NCBI GenBank assembly: GCA_030272585.1
Contig: BSYQ01000005.1
Span: forward strand, 4,557,501 to 4,621,500
Length of the DNA stretch: 64,000 nucleotides
Reading direction: 5' to 3'
DNA from: Bryopsis sp. KO-2023
Lineage: Eukaryota > Chlorophyta > Ulvophyceae > Bryopsidales > Bryopsidaceae
This document shows positions 35,511-46,231 of the stretch, one piece after another; the stretch's first letter is position 1, and each line of letters begins with the position of its first letter. Below the pieces are notes generated by a model. The model saw only the letters and a list, made by a program, of their open reading frames with translations, was not told the origin of the DNA and searched no databases. A program made the position numbers and the translations under genes.

Positions 35511-37308
35511 TGTTCAACACTTCCTATTTCTCTCGCGGTGGTCAACTCCGACTGGGATTCAAATTGCAGAATGGGCGGTAGGGGGCTGAGGTGTAATACG
35601 ACCTCGTCGTTTCAGTTTCCCTCACGTAGTGCGCGTGAAGAGAACACGTTCCTTCGGCTGCTGGAGGCGCCTTGGGATCCGCATTACGTGAATCCCAGAA
35701 GGCCTCTGGCGCATGTCTCTTCTACTATCTACTAAAATTCGCCCTGACGAAACCGGGGTGGTGGCGAGTGAGGCTGGCGTTTCGGCCAAGGAGTGGCGTT
35801 TTTGTAGATGCTGGTAGGAAATAGGAGGTAGAAACTGGGATGCTTTTACGTGAGCGAGTTTTTTTTCAATCTGTCCGATATGTTGGGGAATAAGACTCGA
35901 TGGAGTTGAGATCTGGGCTTATGCGCATGTCGATCGATTAACTGGAAACATGTTGACCCTTTCCCCGTCCCAAACGGGGACTCAAGAGAAACACAGAACA
36001 GTTTTTTTTTGTCTTGTTTCGCTGTAACCGTTCCGGTAGTCATGTTGGCCTGGCGTGTTCGAAAAAAAAAGATCAAGACAAGGTGGTTTCTTTTACTTTC
36101 TTTTTTCCTTTCACAAACACAGCGTTCAAATCACGCCAGCGTTTATTCAGCAAGAGATATCTTGTCTTTGGTTTTTCCATTTTTGCTCGTTACCCTGAGG
36201 CATCACCGACTCAGCAAACCAACCTCCAACCTCCCAAGGACTTTCGTTTCCTTTTCTTGGCAAGAAATATTTTAAAGGATAAAGTCCACCTCGTATGCAT
36301 GCCAATGGGCACAGAACAAACGGTCTTCTATTTTGAATGGCTTGGCATTTCTGCCTGTCAGTAAGGAGGACTCTCCATTGAGTTTTCTGGGAAAAGGTTT
36401 TACAACCTTTCCCTGACCCGCGTTTCAACTTCAAAACCAAACAAGTTCTTGTTTGATATAGCAAACAATCGTTATATAACGATTCTGTATATTTTCTGGG
36501 ATATTGCTTGGGAGCAAGTAAGCCTCATCGATTGCTTTGCAAAACCTCAAGTCTTTGTCCGAAAGCATTCAAACAGGTGGAACATTACTGTTGGTCGTTA
36601 TCCAATGGTTAGGCCAGTATGGATTCCATACTATTCAGCCAGCTCATACTTGTTCCATTCAGATTCTAACGTGTTCAGACTCCTCTTTCCTTTCGATGTT
36701 TGCTTTAGGCTCTTTTAGGACTGTGCATAATAATGTCCTTGGTCCAGAGTGGTAGCATAATTCGACTTGGCAAAAGTTCGATTCCAACAGTTTGCTGCCA
36801 CGTGCCCCCTTCTTTCACAGACCGTGTGCATTCTGAACCTTGTTTTGACATTCAGCCAATGTCAATAATCGTCATTTGTCCTATGTTCACTAACCATAGG
36901 AGTAGCACCTCATTCTAAACACTCCTTGACAATTCAATACACAACTCCAGTTCCAGGTATGGACAGATGGTTTTCAACAAAGTTCCTTACCCCTATGGAA
37001 ACCCTCGTGTTGAGGGAATCTATGTTTTCTTGGTATGGTTTATGGGGAAATCTCTTCTTCTATGCAAGGAGGGGTCGTTTGACCAAAAAGACAAATCGAA
37101 CATGAAAAGCCCTTCGTCTGTTTGCGTGGAGGTTGTGCTTTTTAGCACTGATTAATGTGGCTTGTTTACGACACCACCCACTCTTTTTTACAAAGTTACC
37201 ATCCCATCCTGAGCAGTTTTCATCCGACTCTTTCGCAACCACCATCTTAATCATCGTCCCTATCTTGGACCAACGCTTTTTCGATTTCGAGGACAATGGC
37301 GGCAGCTG
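35511..37308. other. Spacer with no supported gene
   Basis: Several frames of 60-116 codons occur on both strands but none has recognisable motifs or credible splice partners. Composition is balanced. It may be decayed transposon sequence belonging to the gag fragment next to it, but I could not identify protease, reverse transcriptase or integrase motifs. Confidence 0.4.
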
Positions 37309-37339
37309 GTGTTTTAGTCCGAATAGGCTTGGGTGGGGT
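37309..37339. repeat. 31-bp direct repeat, left copy
   Basis: Identical to 38021-38051. The two copies bracket the gag-like frame exactly and lie in the same orientation. Core sequence is TTTTAGTCCGAATAGGCTTG. Confidence 0.9.
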
Positions 37340-38007
37340 CACCAAAACCTCTTGATGAACAAAGAGCAAAAGTTGTACCATGTTCCCTCTTTCGATGAGA
37401 AGTAGTCGCCCCGAGTAAAAAACCAAACATAAGCTTGACCCCTCAGGTGGATTGACGCGAAGTAGATACGATCCGCATCTGTTTGGAACTTGGGGGACTT
37501 TCCACCCTCCTTCATAATGTAGTCCAGCCAATATACTGGATCAATACGGGCATCACAACACCACCAACGCCCGTCGTCATCATCAAAGTCTTCAAACTCA
37601 AACCCCGTACTGGGCCAACGATTGCGTCGGGTCTCTCGATCTCTCAACTCTTCCAGGTTCAAACACCCGTAACACGAGTATGGCTCCCACTCTATCGCCT
37701 CCTCACACACGCGAACGACGAGTGCACACACATTTGCAACCACCAAAGACTCGGTCACGACGGTTAGCACAACCGCAGGAGACACAACTCCCCCGAGAGA
37801 CAATTCAATACGACAGTTAATTTGCAGCACGCACTCCACGTGCCAGTACCACTTCCACTCTTGGCTCAGAGCGTGTTCACGTCTGCTCAATAGGTCGCGG
37901 TTCAACTTTCTTGACCCGCCTTGACCCCGTTCTCGTTTCTCTTCTTCCCGTCGCCAGGGATGCTGACAACACACGGGACTTCCTCCCCCAGAGCCAAAGA
38001 CCTCCAA
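37339..38007 (-). pseudogene. Retrotransposon gag fragment
   Basis: The last 70 residues of this minus-strand frame read DPVYWLDYIMKEG, then DADRIYFASIHLRGQAYVWF, then a Trp-x-x-Phe and LFIKRF. That order fits the Retrotrans_gag domain of Ty3/gypsy elements (DPxxWL, a leucine-rich helix ending LxGxAxxW, then W-x-x-F-x-x-x-F-x-x-x-F). No zinc knuckle or pol domains follow; the frame stops at 37339. The N-terminal part is Arg/Glu-rich and unrecognised. It is framed by a 31-bp direct repeat. Probably a broken copy. Confidence 0.5.
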
Positions 38008-38020
38008 GAAAGTCGCACCA

Positions 38021-38051
38021 GTGTTTTAGTCCGAATAGGCTTGGGTGGGGT
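38021..38051. repeat. 31-bp direct repeat, right copy
   Basis: Identical to 37309-37339, 712 bp away. Too long for a target duplication; it may be the trace of an unequal duplication or a tandem retroelement remnant. Confidence 0.9.
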
Positions 38052-39522
38052 GAGGGATCAATCCAAATTCTTACAACCACAATGACGGAACCCAATCAAT
38101 ATATAGTGGAACAAGTCATATAACTGTATCGTCCCAACTACCACTGGTGAGTCAACCAACTCAATCTGTCCCTCCACAGTCATCGCACATTCCCACTGTA
38201 ACACTGGTCCATGGTAAATCGACGCAGTCAAGGGGGAGAGTGAATCTGAACAACTGGAGGCCGATAAAAATGCTATTTCCTGGCGCAGAGTTCGTTATTC
38301 CGTTTCATGGCTACTTTGGCATCAACCAGACTTGACCAAAAAAACAAGAAGCGTGTTTATGAGACGCTTCTTGGCTGGGGCTTTCACCTCTGGTGTATCT
38401 TACAGGTTCGTGAAACACTGTTTTTTAGAACTGAAGCAACTTTGCCTTTTTTTACTTTCAACATCCAATCCTTCCAATCGATCGTGGAGCTCATCCATTA
38501 ATTTTTGAGTTTTTCTAATCGAAGCAGCTCTGGGAGTTGCTGCCAAAAATTGAGTCAACCTTACACCACCCTGAACTGCAGTTTTTTTTAAGGAACCGTC
38601 CTTCTATGGTCTCAAATCTTTGGAAAATGAAATCTTCTTCATATTCTGGTTGCCACGATTGAGTGAGTTGCCCACTCTCCGAAAAATGTACAAATGGAAA
38701 AGACTTGAAAAGATGGCCGATGACAGGATACTCAATTCTCATCTGTTACATCTCGAGCTTTTTCCGTATCAATGCCGTCTGGTGGAACCCACAAACCACC
38801 AGCAAAACCAACGTCAAAACTGGCCCCCCCAGATTTGCTCGAGACTCCATTTTTCTTTTTCTTTTTCTCTTTTCTGCTTGAAACCAAGCATTTGTCATTT
38901 GTTTTTTTGTGGATTTTTTTTTTCACTTTGTATCATCTCTCTCTTTCGGTCACTTTTTTTCAAAAAGCACTACGAAAAAGAGAACTGAAACCCACAATAA
39001 AAAGAAAATGAAGGAAAAAAAAACACGGTCGGGTAATCCAAACCCTTTGGAAAAGGAAAGAAGAAGAAAAGCCAAAAAAAAAGGTCAAAAGCTCAAGGCC
39101 CCCCAAAAGAGAAATAATCCCTGAAATGAAAAGAGAACTGAAAAGAAAAAAAAACCCCACCCCTCCACCGATCGATGCGACATCAATGCCCATGAACAAA
39201 GAATATAGAACCAACAGTTTTTTTTTTCTTTCAACTCCCTCAAATTACCCATCCTTTTTGAAATAAAAAAGCCCTAAAATCAAGAAATGCAACCAATCAT
39301 GTCACTATCGATCAAGCCTGAAAGTTTTTCCATCCTTTCGTTTCCTGATCAATACCACTTTTTTCCCCTTTGCTTTTTTTCTTTTCCCCCCCCTTCCCCC
39401 CTCTCCACCGACCCCAATTCTTACACAGTATTTTTTTTTCTCTTCATTTCCTTTTTAAATCCCTCGAATAACAATTAAAAAAAAAACCCAAACCAAACCA
39501 AACATGACCCTCTCTTTTTTTT
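38052..39522. other. Spacer and 3' flank of the EGY-like gene
   Basis: No gene is supported. The part from 38.8 to 39.5 kb turns into A/T/C-rich, G-poor sequence, the usual 3' flank of minus-strand genes here. An inverted repeat AAGAAGCGT...ACGCTTCTT lies at about 38346-38371. Confidence 0.5.
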
Positions 39523-42500
39523 TCACAACAGCATCCCTCCGGCCGTGTCAGTCACAAAGGGTGTCAAAGGCAGCAATATCAAAATGGCGATGCCTAGACT
39601 GACCAGGGTGGCGACTTGTCGTCGAGAATCCACCGGAGTAACCTGGTCCCGCAGATACTGCTCCGAATCCCTTTGGCAAATCAGCACGAACAGCCCGAAG
39701 GGCAAAGCCAGCGAGCTGCCCAACAAACCCAACCCCAGCCCCGCATACGCAAAAATCGCGGAGGCAGTCAAGGGTTTCTGACCGTAGGCAGAGAGCATCA
39801 AACGACCTCCATCCAGATTTCCGATGGGAAGCAAATTGAGGGCTGTGGTGGTCAAGCCGCACCATCCTGCGATCGTGAGGGGGTGGAGAAGCACATTGCC
39901 TTGAGCTGTGGTGCCTACTCCAGCCTTCACGATTCCACCCAGCAGCAGACTGCCTTGGAGCAGTGTGTCCGGCACTGGGACCAAGACGTCACGAGCTGTC
40001 CCTGGATCCTGGAATTTGAAAAGCGTATCGAAAATGACCATTTTAGAAGTTAGGGATTCTGGTTTTGGTCATTAAATCGACATTTTATTAATACGGTCCA
40101 GACCAACCCTCCACTCCCATCTGCTGTAACAACCGTCCAAATATGGACCGCCACCCTAGCAGATGCTTCACCAACTCAATAAAATCCAGAAAAACTTCCT
40201 CACCAACCGAAGCACAGAAAAGTAACAGCGAAACCCTGATCGAAATTCTGTTTTGGCACGATGGTGGCATTCCTTACCGCTGCAGCAGCCAGTCCATAGA
40301 TGAGCATGCCTAGGGAGGCCACCCCCCCGAGTGCAATTCCCCCGAAAGCGAAATCCCAGAGGGCCGTCTTGTCCCTGGCTGGCGACCTCAGCTGAGTGAC
40401 GGTACCGAAGGTCCCCAATTGCGGATTAGGAATGAACACGGAGCCGCTCAGTTTGATTTTGGAGAAGGAGGCCGTGATTCGATGTCCCAAATCGTGCATG
40501 AACTGGAGGAAAATGACGCCTCCAGCGATCGGCAATGATGAGAGGACGTAAGGGATGGGGTCGAAGGTTTCCAGGCCCGGAGGCAAAAGGTCTGGATCGT
40601 AGTTTTCCGGTCGAGCCAGATAGTCCAGAGTTTCCTGCGAGAAATCATCCATAATTTAAATCGGGGAAAGAAACAACAGAGGGTGGCAGGCAGGGGTGGG
40701 GTGGGGTTGAACGATGTGTTGGCTGGTTTTCTTTTTTTTTTTTTGTCACTCTGGTATCTTGTGTTGCTACTGGCTTGTCCTGTTTCAGAATGACGTTTGG
40801 AAAATAACCCATCAGGATTTGAACAGAGGGTCGGCTGAATATGTTAGGTTGTGGTTAGGACATCATTTTTTTCGGTTCCAGACAATATTTTCCAATCTTT
40901 CCCCTTCCCCCCTGGTGGTGAAACATGGAGCTTTCAAAACTCTTCCACAGGGAGTTCAAAATATCCTCTCTACCAAATTTGAGTTTTGGGTATATCCAAG
41001 AATTGAAAATGCATAACCCCCCCCCCCCCCCCCGATGCAAATCCTTTAATCCTGCAGATTGTGAAATTCACTGTACCTTTGGAAGTTTTGCGATGTTTGC
41101 GACGAGCCCCAATTGTAAGGAAGACCCCACCGTCAAAACCAACAGCACGAAAGTCAGAATTCCCAGCCATCCAGGGTAATCTGGAGGGGTTGCATAAACA
41201 GATGGAACCACTTTGAAAACGATCCTCGGATCGCCACCGTTTTCAATATCCGTTTCTTCTACTAAAAATGTCGTGTATTTTTCGCCTGAGGAAAAACAAA
41301 AAAAGAAAAGAGAAAATTAGTTGAACATTAGCTTGTCCTCTCCCCCCCCCCCCCCCTTCCCTTTCCAGAAAAAAAAACAACATAAAAAATAGGAAAGAAA
41401 AAAAGAAAAAAACATATTTTGGGGGGCATTTCTTTCAGAAGCCAACCCGTCATTCTTCCTAAATAATCAAAATAAAACATCGAATTAAATAAATGCAAAT
41501 AAAAACATCGAATCAAAAAAAAATTAAAAATAAAAACATCAAATCAACGAACCGAAAAAAAAATGCAGAGGCCACAATCGAACAAAAAGAATCCCCAACA
41601 GGACCAACCCACTCACCAAACAGTTCCTTGATTTTATCATCCACGGCTTTGAACACCTCTTGGGAGGGCCCCCTCATGTTTCCTCTGAACGTGACGGCTG
41701 GGGCGTCCTCCTCCGAGGCTTCGACAAAAAATCCGCTTTCGGTGGGCGGGGCCATTCTCGGGGGGATGACCTCCGTCACCCAGAAGCTCGTGGCTCCGAA
41801 AACTTGCTCTTTCATTTTTTTGATGTCCTCCGGCGGAATTTTCCCCTCGGGATTCATCGATTCAATCAGCACCTCCACGCTTTCCCGCAGAGAATCATTA
41901 TCTGCACAAGAGGAAAATAAATAAACTTTAATATTATTATTTTTTTTAATATTAAATTTTTTTGGGTGTGTGTGTGTGTGTGGAAAAGAAGCATGCAATC
42001 AAAATTTTCGATGGAACATTAAATTGTTTCACTTTTTGCATTATTTTATCTTCATTATTTTTTTCGTGTGTGTGTGTTTTTTTTCTTTTTTTCGGGCATC
42101 TTTTGTGATCACCTGCTTTTCCGTCGGCCAACTTGACGGCATTCTCGATTACCTTGGTCTGGAATCACAATCAATTAATTCATCAATCAAGAGGTTTTTC
42201 GGTTCGGTTTGTCAGAAAATGCCGCACGATTACAGTCACCTATGTTCAGTAACCGAAAGACGACATTGGAGGGGCACTTCACCAAGTGCCATATGTAACA
42301 TTTCCATTCACAGATTCCATCACAAGGTTTGCAAAAAATCACAAACCTCCAGGGAATACGATTCCAACATATATCTCCAATCTTTTTCAATTTTACAGTC
42401 CTTGGTGGACCGATCGACCTGTCTGTTTTTTGTTTTTTTTTCGTTTTTCATGTTTTCCCCCCTGTATATACATAACTCTAACTCACCATCTGATCAACGA

Positions 42501-43223
42501 GCTCTTCATCAGTACCCGATTCTTTGGCAACCTTGGCAACCTCTTCTTTGACTGTGGGATCCACCGCCTGGACATGACCAGAAAAAAAACACCCTCTATT
42601 AATATAACATCTATTAATATAATATAATCATAATGGGTCGATCTCACTCATTACTATAGTGGATGGGTCGAAAGAGGTGAAAAAATCGAAAATTCCACAC
42701 CAAGGAACCTCCGACAAGACAAATAACCATCCAAAACAGTTCCCAAATCTCCATAATTTGGTACTCCACCCACCCCCGGAATCAAAAATTTTAATCTTGT
42801 CAAGATGATTCATGTTGATGATCAGCATGTCCATCTCCTCCTCCCAACCCAACAAGTGGAATGCTTGACAATGACAAAGGTGATAAAAAAAAAGATTATT
42901 CTCTTTCCCCCCACCCCTGCAGATTTTCTCAGAGGCAGCTTCTTGCTCTCCTCCTCCTCCTCGTCCTCAATTCCCAGAAGAGCATCCAAATCAGCCATCG
43001 TCGTTTTCAATTTCGACGAATTTTCGGTGGTGTCCGACCCAGACTCGCAAACGATTCTGGAAGCGTGCCGACCCCCGACGAGTTTCCTACGCCGTTGCGC
43101 GAAGGAGGTGATTTTCTGAACATCGCATACTCGACATCGTCTGACGCCCGCTCTCCCACTGGGTGAAACGAATCTTTCCTCGCCGTGGGTCGACAGGGGA
43201 GTCGTGACGGTCCGAAGCAACAT
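39523..43223 (-). CDS. EGY: EGY-like intramembrane metalloprotease (S2P/M50), predicted plastid
   Basis: Seven exons in transcript order: 43223-42915, 42567-42487, 42158-42113, 41901-41617, 41285-41077, 40634-40278, 40008-39523; 590 aa with consistent phases. Residues 1-75 are Arg/Ser-rich and look like a plastid transit peptide. The EGY-specific domain follows (IPPEDIKKMKEQVFG, then FRGNMRG), then a membrane helix and the M50 core. The metal site reads H357-D-L-G-H361, where EGY1/EGY2 have HExGH, so the catalytic Glu is Asp. The third zinc ligand is kept in LNLLPIGNLDGGR (Asp495). Further hydrophobic helices end the protein. Plant EGY1 and EGY2 act in thylakoid or envelope membranes in chloroplast development; EGY3 lacks the zinc site entirely. 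This protein resembles EGY1/EGY2 apart from the Glu-to-Asp change, so activity is uncertain. Confidence 0.88.
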
Positions 43224-45541
43224 GTGTGTTCGCGGCGATATCCACCGAGCGCAATACGTAGTTAAGCGGAGCGGGACAAAAAAAAAGAGAGTCCAGAGGC
43301 GTTCGTGGGGAGTGGTTTGCTTGAGGGGGTGTGACTGTTGTTCGTTGGTGGGGAATGAGTTCGATTTGGCTCCTTGGAAGGTAAGATGGAAGCCCCCCTG
43401 ACGGACACAAAACCTCGTTGTTGAATTTCAAACGAACAAACAAACATCAAATTTACGTTGTTGAGTTTCGTACCTCTGCAAAAGCATGTTCTTTTTTTCT
43501 GGTTTTTCTGGGGGGGTAAACGAAGAATCTTATTAATCTGTTAATCCACTACCACCACAAACAAACACAAACAAACAAACATCAAATCCACCACCACCAC
43601 CACTCCACAGTATTCAATCTTTGTTAGTTTATGAAATTCGAGTTGATCGAAAACGGGCAGCAGCAAAGGCATGAGTTTAGACGCATATAATGGTGATTAA
43701 TTGTTCGAAGTTTTAACCTGATGAGAGGAATAAACAAGCTCCACAGAACAAACCGGAGAACATAACACCCCCAAAGATGAGGAAAATAAATTTCACCCTA
43801 CCCATGGCTTTCCTCTACACAATCTAGGTTAGTCATCTTTACATTGTGACCTTCCTCTATCCTCTCCCTCTTACTTTTTGTTCGTTCAAGATTTCACAAT
43901 ACGTACATGTTTTCTGCGTTGGTGGTGCAAAATCTGAATTCCACCACACGCTCTTCCAGGGACCTTCCACATTAATTAAGGTAAATTCCCTGGTTACCCC
44001 CCCCCCCCCTCCTCCTCGACCTCCACTTCCCCCAGTGCTCAGTAACAGCAGAACCAATGGCATTTTATTTACACACTGGGGAAAAAAGACACGTTATCTT
44101 TCTGTCCCACCCAACCCCCCCCCCCCCCCCCTCCCCTTGACATAGAATTGAAATCACAGCGCAACACAAGAGTTCGAATGTAAAAAGTGTTTCCCCGATA
44201 TTTTTTGCAGCCAAATTTACAAGCGAACTCGCAATTATTCCTGCTCCCCCCCCTCCCCCTTCCCCCCTTTTCAGAATTCACGGTCACACAAAAAAAACAA
44301 AAACAGAATACAAAAAACAAAAGAACGTAGGTACAAAAACAGAGCCATCCCCGTCCCCTCCTTTTCCCCGCCCGCCCCCCCCAATTTTTTTGAAAACTTC
44401 TGAAAGAAAATGATGGGAAACATGGGATCCTCAAAAAACACACGACCGTGAAATTCCAATGTATAGGTATAAAGTGCTTTTCTTTTTTTTTTTGTAACGT
44501 TTTATTAACTTGATGTTCCATACCCCGATCGAAATGGAAGAACCCCCTTCAATAGGCTGTTGAAAAAAAGAAAGCCAGCCTTGAGAAATACCCATTCGTA
44601 AAATAGCACCACAAACGACCTATCCCCAAACCCGGCTAAAAAAAAGAAAAAGAAAAGCACATACAAAACCTACAAGTCGAAAGAGTTTTCACCCAAAACA
44701 ACCAAAATCAAATGCAATACAATCATGGACCATAAACCCTCCAGAAAAGAGGATGTCGCACACAGCACACAGATTTTCTTTTCCCTCCCAAATTTTTGCT
44801 TCGGGGGAAAAACAAAATCAATATAACACGTCACCACAATACATATCAAAGTACACAAATTTGCCCCACCCTCTTTTTACTAAAATGATCCCCATCCATT
44901 GACATGGGTTTTTTTTTTCTTTTTTTTTGTATCCCCCCCTCACCCCCCACCCAACAATGGTATATCAAGAAGTTGCCTCTTCTTGATGTAATTTCTGTCA
45001 AAAAAGAAAAAAAAACAAGGAAATTAAGTCATCAATTTTGGTTTTCTTTTTTCTTTGGCAGAATTGTTTTTTTTCGTCTTGATATTTATCACTTCGCAAA
45101 AACCCCACAATGCATCATCCCCAGTTTTTTCTTTTTTCGATCATTTTCTCAACCCATCCCAGAACTGTCAGTGCTGTACAGATGTGCATGAAACAATACA
45201 TAACGTTTTCACTCCCCCCCCCCCCCTCCCTATTTTTGCTCGTTGCAACTCCACCCCCCCTTCTCGAAAACTTTCAGTTCTTTTCACCCTTTTTGTTCCT
45301 CAATTCTCGTCTTTTTTTTTTCCCTCTTTTCTTTTTTCGACATTGCTCAGGATTTTTTTTTTTATGTTTTTTTTTTTTCAAATCCCGGTGTAAACTCTCA
45401 GATTTTTGAATTTCTTGTTCCGTTTCGTCCATTTTTTTCGTCAATCAGGCCGCATTCGTGGTCAGACTTAGTCTTTGTTATCCTTTTAGTTTTTTTTCTC
45501 ACTCTTCTTTCCTTCTTTCTCACTCTTTTGTTTCTTCTTCC
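43224..45541. other. EGY promoter and 3' flank of the next minus-strand gene
   Basis: The first few hundred bases are balanced and must hold the promoter of the EGY-like gene. From about 43.5 kb the plus strand is C/A/T-rich with C-runs (44001-44010, 44117-44132, 45214-45226). No coding feature seen. Confidence 0.5.
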
Positions 45542-46231
45542 TTACTGCCCGCCAAAGCATCCAAAACTCGACAACTTCCTGAGAAACCTGTTCGGCTCCT
45601 GGGAAAAAAGAAATTGAGAAAAAAAATTACCTTCCATTTAATTGAATTTCAAGGAGGGGGGGGGGTCATTTGGAAAAAAAAATGAATTTCCACACTCTCA
45701 ACATTCTTTTTACTCTTTATATTCGCTCGTGAAAATAAACAAAAAATATTATATACAATTAATTATTTCACCGACATGAAAAAGGAATCTAGCAAAATTG
45801 TAAGTAAGCCTACCCCCCCCCCAAAAAAAAATAAATGAAAATAACAAAACAAAACAAACAAACAGCCTCACCTTCTCCTCGTGAAAGAGTTCGTTTTCTT
45901 GAAAATTTTCCATGTACTCGACGTCCGACCTGGACTCCATGGACTCCCTTTCCACCGAGCCCCCTCTCCACTCGAAAAAAGCGCTGTGACGTCTCTGCGA
46001 CACGTTCACGGGGAGCGTGGTCGACAGGATGTGCGATGCAGTGTCGGAGCTATCGGAGCGGGGATTCACGGCCCAACGAGAACCCCCCGAAGCGCGATAA
46101 CTCGTCCCGGCAGATTCATATTCGGTGTGGAAGTGCGGGCTCGACATATCTAGCGAGGGAGAACCCGAAGGCGATGAGCTCCACACGTCGGACTCGAGCT
46201 TCTGTGAAACACACGCCAGTTTTTCAGACAC
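45542..46231 (-). CDS. Small Ser-rich protein of unknown function
   Basis: Two exons in transcript order, 46231-45872 and 45598-45542, join in phase 0 to give 138 aa. The first exon is Ser/Glu-rich and probably disordered (SSSPSGSPSLDMSS, SHILSTTLPVNVSQRRH), ending in an acidic helix (NFQENELFHEEK). The short last exon encodes EPNRFLRKLSSFGCFGGQ, a basic amphipathic stretch with a single Cys near the C terminus that could be a membrane-binding or acylation site. PVNV followed by basic residues vaguely recalls the S40/DUF584 family, but its conserved C-terminal block is missing, so I do not assign it. The ATG at 46231 is the first in frame after stops. Confidence 0.5.
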
